64,000 bases of DNA from an uncultured Bacteroidales bacterium (GTDB lineage Bacteria; Bacteroidota; Bacteroidia; Bacteroidales; Paludibacteraceae), in the NCBI GenBank assembly GCA_903911085.1, contig CAIWCC010000104.1, forward strand, positions 50,334 to 114,333, written 5' to 3'. This document shows, in pieces, positions 8,296 through 16,818 of this stretch. The notes beneath the pieces are model-generated. The model did not search any database. It was given only the letters and a program-made list of their open reading frames with translations, and was not told the origin of the DNA. Position numbers and translations under genes: made by a program. Within the stretch, counting starts at the first letter, position 1. The number at the start of each line of letters is the position of its first letter.

Positions 8296-9138
8296 ATGAA
8301 AATATTAATTACAGGATATTCTGGTTTTATAGGTAGTTATTTAGTGAAACGGTTGAATCAAACACAACACGAATTGGTGTTTGCTGATATTTCGAATGGT
8401 ATAGATTTGTCTGATTGGCAGCAAGTTAAATGTTTTGAAGATGTTGATGTAATAATTCATTTGGCGAATCTTTCGTTTGTACCAGCTTCATACGAACAAC
8501 CCAAACGATTCTACGAAAACAATTATTTAAGTACGCTTAATATGTTGGAATTATGTAGACTGAGTGGAGCAAAACTGATATATTTTAGTTCGTATATGTA
8601 CGGTCATCCGCAATACCAACCAATAGACGAGAATCATCCTATTCAAGCATACAATCCATATTCTCAAACAAAAGTCATTTGCGAAAGTCTTTGTGAAGGT
8701 TATAGTCGTGATTTCAAAGTGCCTATTACCATTTTTCGACCATTTAATATTTATGGCAAAGGACAAAATCCTGATTTTTTGATACCAAGTATCATTCAGC
8801 AGGCAAAAAATGGGAAAATTGTAATTAAAGATGACCGTCCCAAACGCGATTATATTCATGTGGACGATGTTATTAGTGCTATTATTAGTGCAATCGACAA
8901 AGAAAATAATACATTAATAAAGTACAATTTAGGAACAGGTATAAGCTATTCAGTAAAAGAAATTGTAGACATTGTACGCGGTTTTTTTGACAATGAAATT
9001 GAATATTTTTGTACCAACGAAATCCGCCCAAACGATGTAATGGATACAATAGCTGATATTTCGAAAATAAAAAATGAAATGAATTGGAAACCAACAGTTT
9101 CGATAATTGATGGATTAAAAAAAATGCTTGAAGATTAA
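8296..9138 (+). CDS. NAD-dependent epimerase/dehydratase (SDR) for a nucleotide sugar
   Basis: Extended short-chain dehydrogenase/reductase acting on a nucleotide-linked sugar in the cytoplasm. The 280-residue product starts with the NAD-binding GYSGFIGSYLVKRL (Gly7, Gly10, Gly13), has IIHLANLS, the catalytic SSYMYG serine region and the YxxxK pair Tyr122/Lys126 in YSQTK. It then has FRPFNIYGKGQNP, RDYIHVDDV and NLGTGISYSVKEIV. It is somewhat short for GalE (about 330), closer to 4-reductases or epimerases. The next gene encodes a LegB-like dehydratase, so this enzyme may reduce or epimerise its 4-keto product; that is inference. Confidence 0.85.
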   Translation: MKILITGYSGFIGSYLVKRLNQTQHELVFADISNGIDLSDWQQVKCFEDVDVIIHLANLSFVPASYEQPKRFYENNYLSTLNMLELCRLSGAKLIYFSSYMYGHPQYQPIDENHPIQAYNPYSQTKVICESLCEGYSRDFKVPITIFRPFNIYGKGQNPDFLIPSIIQQAKNGKIVIKDDRPKRDYIHVDDVISAIISAIDKENNTLIKYNLGTGISYSVKEIVDIVRGFFDNEIEYFCTNEIRPNDVMDTIADISKIKNEMNWKPTVSIIDGLKKMLED

Positions 9139-9196
9139 ATGTAAATCAAAGTGTTGAAAAACAATGAATTGATTATAATAAATTATATATATTAGA

Positions 9197-10171
9197 ATGA
9201 AAAATATTTTAGTTACCGGCGCTGGTGGTTTTATTGGTTCTCATCTTACTGAATTATTAGTAGAAAAAGGATACAATGTAAAGGCATTTGTTCATTACAA
9301 TTCATGGAATAAATGGGGTTGGCTCGACAGCAGTTTAGTAAGAAATAAAGTAGAAATTGTGACGGGAGATATACGTGATTATGATTCCGTGTCGGCAGCA
9401 ATGCAAGGATGTGATACGGTTTTTCATTTGGCAGCGTTGATTGGAATTCCATATTCTTATGTGTCGCCTCAAGCATACATAAAAACCAATATAGATGGAA
9501 CGTATAACGTTTTGCAGGCTGCACGACTACAAGGTGTTGAAAAAGTGATGGTAACATCCACAAGCGAAACTTATGGAACTGCCCAATATGTACCAATTGA
9601 TGAAAAACATCCAATGGTTGGTCAGTCACCTTACTCGGCAACCAAAATTTCGGCCGATCAGTTGTCGATAAGTTACTATAAATCATTCGATTTGCCTGTG
9701 AAAATTGTTCGTCCATTTAATACTTATGGTCCACGACAATCGGCACGAGCAATTATTCCAACTGTAATTTCACAGATTTTAAATGGTCAAACAGCTCTAA
9801 AACTTGGTAATTTAAGACCAACAAGAGATTTGACATTTGTTAAAGATACTGCCAGAGGTTTTTTTGAAATAGCAAACTCCGAAGGTCTTTTCGGTGAAAT
9901 TACTAACATCGGCATGAATGAAGAAATTACAATTGGTAATTTGGTTCAATTAATTGCCGATTTGATAGGTGTAAATATTGAAATTATTTCTGATGAACAA
10001 CGCATTAGACCAGATAAGAGTGAAGTAGAAAGACTGTTTTGTAATAATACAAAAATTATTGAAAACACTGTTTGGAAACCAAATTTTACACTCGAATCAG
10101 GTCTGAAAGAAACAATTGAATGGGTGAAAGATAATTTATCATACTTTAAATCAGATATATACAATGTCTAA
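9197..10171 (+). CDS. LegB-like nucleotide-sugar 4,6-dehydratase
   Basis: Extended SDR that most resembles LegB, the GDP-/UDP-N-acetylglucosamine 4,6-dehydratase of legionaminic acid synthesis. Features are the NAD motif VTGAGGFIGSHLTELLVEKG, the LegB-like block FVHYNSWNKWGWLD, FHLAALIGIPYSYVSPQAY, the catalytic STSETYGTAQ region, YxxxK at Tyr146/Lys150 and RPFNTYGPRQSARAIIPT, with the later RPTRDLTFVKDTARGF. The 324-residue length fits. Its stop overlaps the start of the nucleotidyltransferase by 8 nt, implying translational coupling. The other legionaminic genes (legC, legI, legF) are not in the window, so the end product could be another 6-deoxy or 4-keto-derived sugar. Confidence 0.8.
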   Translation: MKNILVTGAGGFIGSHLTELLVEKGYNVKAFVHYNSWNKWGWLDSSLVRNKVEIVTGDIRDYDSVSAAMQGCDTVFHLAALIGIPYSYVSPQAYIKTNIDGTYNVLQAARLQGVEKVMVTSTSETYGTAQYVPIDEKHPMVGQSPYSATKISADQLSISYYKSFDLPVKIVRPFNTYGPRQSARAIIPTVISQILNGQTALKLGNLRPTRDLTFVKDTARGFFEIANSEGLFGEITNIGMNEEITIGNLVQLIADLIGVNIEIISDEQRIRPDKSEVERLFCNNTKIIENTVWKPNFTLESGLKETIEWVKDNLSYFKSDIYNV

Positions 10172-10868
10172 AAGAGCTGTAATATTGGCTGGTGGAAAAG
10201 GAACTCGCCTTAAGCCATATACAATAAGTTTACCAAAACCATTGGTTCCAGTAGGTGATATGCCTATTTTAGAAATTATTATCCGTAAATTGACCAATAG
10301 TGGTTTCGACCATATAACCATTACTGTTAATCACATGGCTGATATTATTCGAGCGTTTTGTGGCGACGGTAGTAAATGGGGTACATTTATCGATTATTCT
10401 TTAGAAGACAAACCTTTAAGTACAATGGGACCGTTAAAACTTATTGCCGACTTACCCGAAAATTTTCTGGTAATGAATGGTGATGTACTAACAGACCTCG
10501 ATTTGACAGCATTTTATGACAATCATGTGCAGGCTCAAAATATTTTTACAGTGTCGGCATATTCTCGAACACAAAAGGTAGATTATGGTGTGTTGGAGAT
10601 TGGTAAAGATGGGAAATTAGTGAATTTTGTGGAAAAGCCTACTAATCAATACAATGTAAGTATGGGCGTTTATATGGCAAATAATAAGATATTAAACTAT
10701 ATTCCAGATAATCAGCTGTATGGCTTTGATCATTTGATGCTTGACTTAATAAAATTTAACGAGCCAGCTTCAGTAAAAGTTCATAACGGTTATTGGCTCG
10801 ACATTGGTCGTCCCGACGATTATGAAAAAGCTTGCAATGATTTTGAAGAAAATAAAATTAAAATTTAA
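10164..10868 (+). CDS. Sugar-1-phosphate nucleotidyltransferase
   Basis: Activates a sugar 1-phosphate with an NTP to form a nucleotide sugar. The 234-residue single-domain protein has the full signature AVILAGGKGTRLKPYT then PKPLVPVGDMP, a metal-binding NGDVLTDLD, the VEKPT loop and the terminal YWLDIGRPDDYEKA. There are no CBS or left-handed beta-helix domains, so it resembles GDP-mannose or heptose-1-phosphate guanylyltransferase-like enzymes rather than GlmU; PtmE, which acts before LegB in Campylobacter, has extra CBS domains that are absent here. The 8-nt overlap with the LegB-like gene suggests it supplies that enzyme's substrate. The nucleotide specificity is not readable. Confidence 0.87.
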   Translation: MSKRAVILAGGKGTRLKPYTISLPKPLVPVGDMPILEIIIRKLTNSGFDHITITVNHMADIIRAFCGDGSKWGTFIDYSLEDKPLSTMGPLKLIADLPENFLVMNGDVLTDLDLTAFYDNHVQAQNIFTVSAYSRTQKVDYGVLEIGKDGKLVNFVEKPTNQYNVSMGVYMANNKILNYIPDNQLYGFDHLMLDLIKFNEPASVKVHNGYWLDIGRPDDYEKACNDFEENKIKI

Positions 10869-10921
10869 CATAATGTTTCATCTTAAATTCTGAAACTTTT
10901 TTACTAAATATTGGGTAACTC

Positions 10922-11530
10922 ATGAGCTATATAGATAAAAATAACCTCCTTACTACATTTTCGAATTCAAAAAATAAAATTGTTTTGGAACTTGGTTGTG
11001 GTAATTCTAAACAATTCCAAAATTCAATAGCAATTGATATTGTAGATATGCCAGGAGTAGATATAATTTGTGATTTAAACAAAGGATTTTCATTTATTCC
11101 AGATAATTCTGTAGATGAAATTTACTCGTCGCATTTTATGGAACATATTGATGATTTGGGTGTTATGATGAGAGAAATTTATAGAATTCTCAAACCAGGT
11201 GGTCGAAAAATTATGACTGTTCCACATTTTTCTAATCCATATTATTATAGTGATTATACTCACCGAAATGCTTTTGGGTTGTATAGTTTGTGCTATTTTT
11301 CAAAATCAATTTATTTTAAAAGACAAGTACCAGTTTTTTATAATGATATTGATTTTCAGATAACAAGCGTAAAAATTGAATTCAAATCGCGTTGGAAAAT
11401 ACAAAACTTTTTTGTTAAGCAATTTGGTAAAATTGTAAACCATAACAAAACATTGCTCGAATACTACGAAGCTAATTGGTGTTATGCTATTCCCGCTTAC
11501 GAACTTAAATTTATTATCGAAAAAGTTTGA
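10922..11530 (+). CDS. Class I SAM-dependent methyltransferase (Methyltransf_11 type)
   Basis: Small SAM-dependent methyltransferase of 202 residues. Motif I is VLELGCGNSKQ (about residues 21-31), followed by AIDIVDMPGVDIICDLNKG, motif II-like DEIYSSHFMEHI (about 65-76) and post-motif RILKPGGRKIMTVPHF. It is followed with a 2-nt gap by the GT2 gene at 11533 and preceded by the nucleotidyltransferase 53 bp away, so it is part of the glycan operon. It may methylate a sugar or set glycan chain ends; no specificity can be deduced. Confidence 0.82.
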   Translation: MSYIDKNNLLTTFSNSKNKIVLELGCGNSKQFQNSIAIDIVDMPGVDIICDLNKGFSFIPDNSVDEIYSSHFMEHIDDLGVMMREIYRILKPGGRKIMTVPHFSNPYYYSDYTHRNAFGLYSLCYFSKSIYFKRQVPVFYNDIDFQITSVKIEFKSRWKIQNFFVKQFGKIVNHNKTLLEYYEANWCYAIPAYELKFIIEKV

Positions 11531-11532
11531 AA

Positions 11533-12474
11533 ATGAATAATCAATTGGTAAGTATCGTAATTCCAACTTATAATCAACCAGAATATATTTTACGTGCAGT
11601 CAAAAGTGCATTGATGCAAGATTATGAGCATTTGGAATTGTTGGTTTCGGATGATAGTACTACTGACGAAACCCATAAAATACTCTTACCGTTTATTGAA
11701 GCGAATAAAATCAAATATTTTCACAACAATCCTCGTCTTGGGCGAGTTGAAAATTATCGGAAATGTTTGTATGATTATGCCCAAGGTTATTGGGCTCTCA
11801 ACTTGGATGGAGATGATTATTTGACTGATAAAGAATTTATTAGCCGTGCAGTTGCTGCAATAGATAATGACAATGAGGTAGCTTTTGTAATAGCAAGTGG
11901 AACAATAAAACTAGCAGACGGAACAGAAATAAAAAAAAGAATTCCAGGTACAAAATTTCCATTTAGAAAAGTTTCGGGTAAAATATATTTTAGAAATTTT
12001 GCAAAGGGAAGAGGTTTTTTCCATCTCACAATACTTTACAATGCACAAAAAGCAAGAAGTATTGATTTTTACAGATTGAATATGTTATCTACTGATTTGG
12101 AGTCTTTTCTTCGCTTATCTTTGAACGGAAAAGTTGTTTTGCTTGACAGAAATGTTGGAGTCTGGTTTCATCATAACCATAATACATCCTCAAATGCAGA
12201 TATTCATGAAATTATTGAAAATGTAAAATGGATTGATTCTGTTTCTCAATATGCTATCTCTGCAAAAAAAATTGCACCGATTTATGCTTTTCTTTGGAAT
12301 TATATGGTTAAACAACAGGAGCTTACAGGAATGTTTGTTCATAAATTAAAATCAGAATCGGATATAAATAAACAAATATCTTTTCTGAAATTTATATTAA
12401 TAAAACACCCCTGTACATTCTTTTTTCCAGTTTTTCTAAAAAAAATACTTGAGTATTACATTCTTAAAAGATAA
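11533..12474 (+). CDS. Glycosyltransferase family 2
   Basis: Predicted inverting GT-A glycosyltransferase. A TTG at 11527 extends the frame by two codons into the stop of the preceding gene; the ATG at 11533 is the likelier start, giving 313 residues. The N-terminal domain shows SIVIPTYNQPEYILRAVKSAL, the SDDSTTDET loop and the metal-binding DxD within NLDGDDYL (about residues 94-101). The C-terminal third, with LKFILIKHPCTFFFPVF, is hydrophobic and may associate with the membrane. It is the last gene of the glycan island and ends at the terminator at 12495-12527. Confidence 0.88.
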   Translation: MNNQLVSIVIPTYNQPEYILRAVKSALMQDYEHLELLVSDDSTTDETHKILLPFIEANKIKYFHNNPRLGRVENYRKCLYDYAQGYWALNLDGDDYLTDKEFISRAVAAIDNDNEVAFVIASGTIKLADGTEIKKRIPGTKFPFRKVSGKIYFRNFAKGRGFFHLTILYNAQKARSIDFYRLNMLSTDLESFLRLSLNGKVVLLDRNVGVWFHHNHNTSSNADIHEIIENVKWIDSVSQYAISAKKIAPIYAFLWNYMVKQQELTGMFVHKLKSESDINKQISFLKFILIKHPCTFFFPVFLKKILEYYILKR

Positions 12475-12494
12475 TACATTTTTTGTAATCCATA

Positions 12495-12527
12495 AAAAAA
12501 GCTGAAGAAAATTTCTCCAGCTTTTTT
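12495..12527. terminator. Bidirectional terminator between GT2 gene and ECF sigma gene
   Basis: AAAAAAGCTG at 12495-12504 pairs with CAGCTTTTTT at 12518-12527; an inner AGAAA/TTTCT pairing closes most of the loop. It lies between converging genes. Confidence 0.75.
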
Positions 12528-12540
12528 AATGATAAGTTAC

Positions 12541-13047
12541 TTAATATCGATAATCTTTCAATTGTTCTTGAAGTCTTTTGCGTGCCAAGAAAATTCGACT
12601 TTTTACAGTTCCAATAGGTAAATTCATTGTCTGAGCAATTTCTTCGTATTTGAATCCTTGAATGTGCATTGAAAATGGAACACGATATTCATCTGCAAAA
12701 GAAGCAATGCTGTTTGTAATTTCCCCAATGGCATAAGAACCTTCTGGACTATCAAATCCTGAATTTTGAGGCAAATTTAAATGATATAAATCTTCTGTTT
12801 TGTCAATAACTGTTTGATTACGAACTATTTTGCGATAGTTGTTGATAAAGATGTTTTTCATTATGGTTAAAACCCATCCTTTGAAATTTACATTGTCGAT
12901 AAATTTTTCTTGGTTATCTAATACCTTAAGCGTTGTGTCTTGTAACAAATCTTCTGCATCGTCACGATTTAGAGTGAGTGAGAAGGCGAAATTTCGCATA
13001 TTGCTTTGTAGCGCTATCAAATCATTTTCAAATTGAACGTTTTTCAT
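12541..13047 (-). CDS. RNA polymerase sigma factor, ECF (sigma-70 family)
   Basis: Alternative sigma factor of 168 residues with only regions 2 and 4. Region 2 covers NRDDAEDLLQDTTLKVL and FKGWVLTIMKNIFINNYRK (about residues 27-75). Region 4 covers the helix-turn-helix FKYEEIAQTMNLPIGTVKSRIFLARKRLQ (about 132-160). No anti-sigma gene adjoins it: the upstream neighbour is the divergent nfeD-like gene and downstream is the convergent GT2 gene. Many Bacteroidetes carry such orphan ECF factors without a cognate FecR; the regulon cannot be inferred. Confidence 0.92.
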   Translation of the reverse strand: MKNVQFENDLIALQSNMRNFAFSLTLNRDDAEDLLQDTTLKVLDNQEKFIDNVNFKGWVLTIMKNIFINNYRKIVRNQTVIDKTEDLYHLNLPQNSGFDSPEGSYAIGEITNSIASFADEYRVPFSMHIQGFKYEEIAQTMNLPIGTVKSRIFLARKRLQEQLKDYRY

Positions 13048-13236
13048 ACTTTGATTGTTTTATGTGTGAATAAATTGAACCTAGTGAAACCTCACTATAA
13101 AGGTAATTGATCATCTAAAACGAATTATCGTGAAAATACTTTCTGAAACAGAAACAAGTAAATGATTGTCAGTTGTCTATACTGAAGAATGAAGAACAAA
13201 AATCTTTTCTAAAAATATTGCTTTTAGATTTCGCTA

Positions 13237-13244
13237 CAAATATA
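13237..13244 (-). promoter_or_regulatory. -7 promoter element for the ECF sigma gene
   Basis: TATATTTG on the minus strand (CAAATATA on plus) in the 245-bp divergent gap, 190 bp upstream of the sigma start. It is an exact motif match, but the leader is long. Confidence 0.45.
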
Positions 13245-13292
13245 GGAGATATTTTTTATTAATAAGCACTTTTCTATAAAAAAATAAAAAAA

Positions 13293-14690
13293 ATGCATAG
13301 AATTTATAGTCTTTTCACTTTTGTAATAATTACAATGTGCAATTCGCATGTTTTTGCTTCAAGAAATGCGGAACCAATTATTTTTTCAATAGACCTCAAG
13401 AAAGAAGTAGGAAGTACAACTTGGATTTATATTCAGAAAGGTTTTGCGCAAGCTCAAGAGTCAAATGCCGATGCAATAATAATTCAAATGAACACTTATG
13501 GGGGAGAAGTTTTGTATGCCGATTCGATTAGAACAAAAATATTGAATTGCAAATTGCCTGTTTATGTTTTTATTGATAATAATGCTGCATCTGCGGGGGC
13601 TTTGATAGCCATTGCATGTGACAAAATATTTATGCAAAATGGGGCAAATATTGGCGCTGCCACTGTTGTGAACGAAAAGGCCGAACGTATGCCAGATAAA
13701 TATCAGTCGTATATGCGTGCTACAATGCGTGCTACAGCTGAAGCTCAAGGCAAAGATACAATATTAAATGGTGCGGATACTACCTACCGTTGGAAGCGAA
13801 ATCCACTTATTGCAGAGGCAATGGTGGATGACAAAACAACGATTCCTAACGTTATTGAAGCTGGAAAAACCTTGACATTTACAACTCAGGAAGCAATTAA
13901 AAATGGATATTGCGATGGTATGGCCAATGATATTGACGAAGTGATACAAACTAATTTAAATTATAAGTCTTATAAGTTAATTGCTTTTGAACCGTCGGTA
14001 TGGGATAATATTAAAGGTTTTTTGATGAGTGGTGTTCTACAAAGTATTCTGATAATGCTCATTATTGGTGGTATTTACTTCGAAATGCAAGCACCAGGAC
14101 TTGGCTTTCCAATTGTAGTCGCTATTTTAGCAGCATTATTATATTTCGCACCATTGTATATCGACGGATTAGCAGCCAATTGGGAAATATTGTTGTTTGT
14201 TATTGGCTTGGTATTATTAGGTTTAGAATTATTTGTAATTCCAGGTTTTGGTATTGCGGGAGTTTTGGGTATTGTGCTGATTATGTCGGGGTTAGTGCTA
14301 AGTATGATTGATAATGTGATTTTTGATTTTGATAATGTGAAGGCAGACGAAACAAGCAATGCGCTAATTACGGTTACATCTGGTCTATTTCTATCATTTG
14401 GTTTGATAGTATATTTGAGTATGAAAATTGGTACAAAGGGGATATTTAAGAAAATGGCTCTGACAAAAACTATGGAAACAAAAGAGGGATTTATTGCAGT
14501 TTCTATGTCTGAGGTTCAATTGGTTGGCTCAATTGGAGAAGCTGCTACAGTTTTACGTCCATCGGGTAAAGTTAGTATAAATGGTGTGAGTTACGATGCT
14601 ATTTCTGTACAAGGATTTATTGAAAAAGGTACCAAAGTGAAGGTTGTTAAGTACGAAACAGGACAAATTTATGTACAAGATGAATGTTGA
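13293..14690 (+). CDS. NfeD family membrane-bound serine protease
   Basis: Membrane protease of the ClpP/crotonase fold (SppA-related), often linked to SPFH/flotillin proteins in membrane quality control. The 465-residue protein has an N-terminal signal segment (about 1-22, ending VFASRN). A protease domain (about 28-230) follows, with MNTYGGEVLYADSIRTKI and the serine motif NNAASAGALIAIACDKIFM. Then come four or so membrane helices (about 240-380) with FEMQAPGLGFPI, and a C-terminal OB-fold NfeD domain with GSIGEAATVLRPSGKVSING. This is the long NfeD1b type. No floA-like gene is adjacent in the window. Confidence 0.9.
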   Translation: MHRIYSLFTFVIITMCNSHVFASRNAEPIIFSIDLKKEVGSTTWIYIQKGFAQAQESNADAIIIQMNTYGGEVLYADSIRTKILNCKLPVYVFIDNNAASAGALIAIACDKIFMQNGANIGAATVVNEKAERMPDKYQSYMRATMRATAEAQGKDTILNGADTTYRWKRNPLIAEAMVDDKTTIPNVIEAGKTLTFTTQEAIKNGYCDGMANDIDEVIQTNLNYKSYKLIAFEPSVWDNIKGFLMSGVLQSILIMLIIGGIYFEMQAPGLGFPIVVAILAALLYFAPLYIDGLAANWEILLFVIGLVLLGLELFVIPGFGIAGVLGIVLIMSGLVLSMIDNVIFDFDNVKADETSNALITVTSGLFLSFGLIVYLSMKIGTKGIFKKMALTKTMETKEGFIAVSMSEVQLVGSIGEAATVLRPSGKVSINGVSYDAISVQGFIEKGTKVKVVKYETGQIYVQDEC

Positions 14691-14692
14691 TG

Positions 14693-15361
14693 TTAAATTA
14701 ACAATTCTCGTAACCCTTTATAATTCAAAATTGTATACTCTTTTTTTTCTATTTTAATAATACCATCTTGTACTATCTCGGATAAACTTCGAGCCAAAGA
14801 CGGACGAGCCACACCAAAGAATTCTGCCAATTCAGTTTGATTTCTATTTATATTGAAAGGCTTTCCCTCAGAGGTAGAATTTTCTAATAAAAAATGTGCA
14901 ATTTTTCCTTTTATAGTTTTAATTGAAAGCAATTGTAAACGGTTGGTAAGAAATTGAGTGCGATTGGCATTATGTGTCATAAAACTAGACATAAAATCGT
15001 GGTTTGTAATCATTAATCTCATTATCTCATCTTTTGGGATTTTCATTATTTCTACTTCTTCCAATGTTGTTACATCTACAGGAAATCGATTATTGTCGGA
15101 AAAAACAAAGGCAGGAGCCAGTGGGAGAGGAGCTTTAATTATCTCAATACCAAGTGTATTGCCATTTTCAGTTATCATTTCTGTTTTAACAGAACCCAAC
15201 ATTAGCATATACAGTCCATCACAAATTTCACCTTGACGGATAATAAGTTCGTTCTTTTTGTAAGTCTTAACGCTATATTTTAAATCATCAAGTAAGGTTT
15301 CCTGGTTGTCAATTTGTAATTTGCTACAAATTGGACAAGAGGTTAGATCAATTTTATTCAT
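14693..15361 (-). CDS. Crp/Fnr family transcriptional regulator
   Basis: DNA-binding regulator of 222 residues. It has an N-terminal Cys pair (Cys9 and Cys12 in TSCPICSKL) and a cyclic-nucleotide-type beta-roll (about 25-130) with YKKNELIIRQGEICDGLYML. A dimer helix and a C-terminal winged helix follow, with NRNQTELAEFFGVARPSLAR as the recognition helix-turn-helix (about 170-190). The CRP cAMP-binding arginine/serine signature is not evident, so a redox or Fe-S signal is more likely, as in FNR-type sensors. It is divergent from the cupin/Fe-S pair with a CRP-like near-palindrome between them, pointing to local control of those genes. Confidence 0.9.
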   Translation of the reverse strand: MNKIDLTSCPICSKLQIDNQETLLDDLKYSVKTYKKNELIIRQGEICDGLYMLMLGSVKTEMITENGNTLGIEIIKAPLPLAPAFVFSDNNRFPVDVTTLEEVEIMKIPKDEIMRLMITNHDFMSSFMTHNANRTQFLTNRLQLLSIKTIKGKIAHFLLENSTSEGKPFNINRNQTELAEFFGVARPSLARSLSEIVQDGIIKIEKKEYTILNYKGLRELLI

Positions 15362-15403
15362 TTTCGAATTATTTTCTACAAAAATAGAAATTTAAATTGA
15401 ATG

Positions 15404-15419
15404 TGTAACAATTGTGACA
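15404..15419. promoter_or_regulatory. Candidate Crp/Fnr operator between regulator and cupin gene
   Basis: TGTAACAATTGTGACA is a near-palindrome with one imperfect base pair, comparable with the CRP pattern TGTGA-N6-TCACA (8 of 10 arm positions). Its centre lies about 41-43 bp upstream of the start point expected from TACTTTTG at 15441-15448, the classical class II activator position. Confidence 0.6.
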
Positions 15420-15440
15420 TATTTATTGTTTGTTGTACTA

Positions 15441-15448
15441 TACTTTTG
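15441..15448 (+). promoter_or_regulatory. -7 promoter element for the cupin/Fe-S genes
   Basis: TACTTTTG, an exact TAnnTTTG match, 26 bp upstream of the cupin ATG. The expected -33 position is occupied by the near-palindrome instead of a TTTG, consistent with activator dependence. Confidence 0.6.
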
Positions 15449-15473
15449 CACCATAAATTAAATACAAAAAATT

Positions 15474-15827
15474 ATGAGCGACTTCAAATTATTACCAAAA
15501 TCGGAAAACAGAATATTTCCTACATCTGAAAAATTTAGTTTGATAGATAAAATTTCATATGCTGAAGGTTCTGTTGTTAGTAAAATAATTATTAGGAATG
15601 AGAGAGGTAATTTGACATTATTTGCATTCGATAAAGGTGAATTCCTGAGTGAACATACCGCGCCTTTTGATGCCATATTGCAAGTGTTGGATGGTAGGGG
15701 TGAGGTGATAATTGATGGAAAATCGTTTGATTTACTTATAGGTGAAAGTATTATAATGCCCGCCAATGTAAAACATTCGGTTATTGCCACCGAAAGGTTT
15801 AAAATGTTGTTGACTATGATTAAATAA
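15474..15827 (+). CDS. Cupin-domain protein
   Basis: Small single-domain beta-barrel protein of 117 residues. The cupin motif 1 region is LSEHTAPFDAILQVLDGRGEV and motif 2 is GESIIMPANVKHSVIATERFK, giving potential metal ligands His (EHT), a GRGEV glutamate and His (KHS). It sits between the divergent Crp/Fnr regulator and the Fe-S protein 94 bp downstream. This Crp/Fnr, cupin and ferredoxin trio recurs in anaerobes, often near hybrid cluster protein genes, so a role in nitrosative or oxidative stress is plausible; the exact function is unknown. Confidence 0.85.
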   Translation: MSDFKLLPKSENRIFPTSEKFSLIDKISYAEGSVVSKIIIRNERGNLTLFAFDKGEFLSEHTAPFDAILQVLDGRGEVIIDGKSFDLLIGESIIMPANVKHSVIATERFKMLLTMIK

Positions 15828-15921
15828 AGCTTTTTGATTTTCCAAATTGGGTTGAAATGAATATTTTATTGATTATATAAATTAAAAAAAACACCATCTT
15901 AATAGATGTAAATGAGTTAAT

Positions 15922-16818
15922 ATGAAACGAACAATTATAAAAATAGATGAAGAACTTTGCAATGGTTGTGAAGCATGCGTAAGTGGTTGTCACGAAGGCG
16001 CTTTGCAAATGATAGATGGAAAAGCGCGCATGGTGAGTGAGCTGTTTTGTGATGGATTGGGCGCATGCATAGGCGATTGTCCAGTTGGTGCAATCACACT
16101 TGAAGAGCGTGATGCTGAGCAATATGATGAAATTGCAACTATTGAGCGAATGATTTCTAAAGGAGAGAAAACTATTTTGGCTCATCTTAAACACTTGAAA
16201 GATCATGGTGAAGTCGAATTATTGAAGCAAGGTGTTAGTTATTTGCGATTAAAAGGTATTGAGGTAGATTTTGCCCAAGTGCATAATCACAATGGTGCTG
16301 GTTGTGGGTCAAAGTCTTCGCTTGATGCTGATTTACATCATGTTAAAGCGAGTTGTCCAGGTAGTCGCGAAATGACCTTTGCACCAGCAACGGCTCCTTC
16401 GTTTAAAATGGCTACGACTGATGCACCGCCTTTAGCTTCGCAGCTTCGTCAATGGCCAGTGCAATTACATTTGTTAAATCCGCAAGCGGGATATTTCCAA
16501 AATGCCGATGTGGTGTTGGCAGCTGATTGCGTAGCTTTTAGTTTTGCTGATTTTCATAACCGATTTTTAGCAGGAAAAATTCTTGCAATCGCCTGTCCGA
16601 AATTAGATTCGAATAAAGAATCTTATGTTGAAAAGCTTAAAGATATGATTCAATTATCGGGTATTAATACGCTTACAGTGATTATAATGGAAGTGCCATG
16701 TTGTGGTGGTTTGCTTCAGTTGGCTGGCAAAGCTATTGCAGAATCGGGTAAGAAAATTCCATTAAAATTGATAGTGATTGGAACCAGAGGTGATGTGCTA
16801 AAAGATGAGTGGATTTAA
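15922..16818 (+). CDS. 4Fe-4S dicluster-type iron-sulfur protein
   Basis: Iron-sulfur protein of 298 residues. Cluster motif 1 is Cys13-x2-Cys16-x2-Cys19-x3-Cys23 (followed by His, not Pro). Motif 2 is Cys43-x5-Cys49-x3-Cys53-Pro, in which the second cysteine of a normal CxxC is Leu46. The C-terminal 160 residues hold more cysteines in AGCGSK, ASCPGS, AADCVAF, ACPKLDS and VPCCGGL, so another metal or Fe-S site is likely there. It probably works with the upstream cupin under the Crp/Fnr regulator. No hybrid cluster protein gene is next to it. The biochemical role is not established from sequence. Confidence 0.8.
   Translation: MKRTIIKIDEELCNGCEACVSGCHEGALQMIDGKARMVSELFCDGLGACIGDCPVGAITLEERDAEQYDEIATIERMISKGEKTILAHLKHLKDHGEVELLKQGVSYLRLKGIEVDFAQVHNHNGAGCGSKSSLDADLHHVKASCPGSREMTFAPATAPSFKMATTDAPPLASQLRQWPVQLHLLNPQAGYFQNADVVLAADCVAFSFADFHNRFLAGKILAIACPKLDSNKESYVEKLKDMIQLSGINTLTVIIMEVPCCGGLLQLAGKAIAESGKKIPLKLIVIGTRGDVLKDEWI

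Noticed and set aside
9246..9716. 156-codon minus-strand open frame
   Set aside because: It is fully inside the LegB-like gene, has low-complexity composition and no family motif; the plus-strand gene is clearly real.
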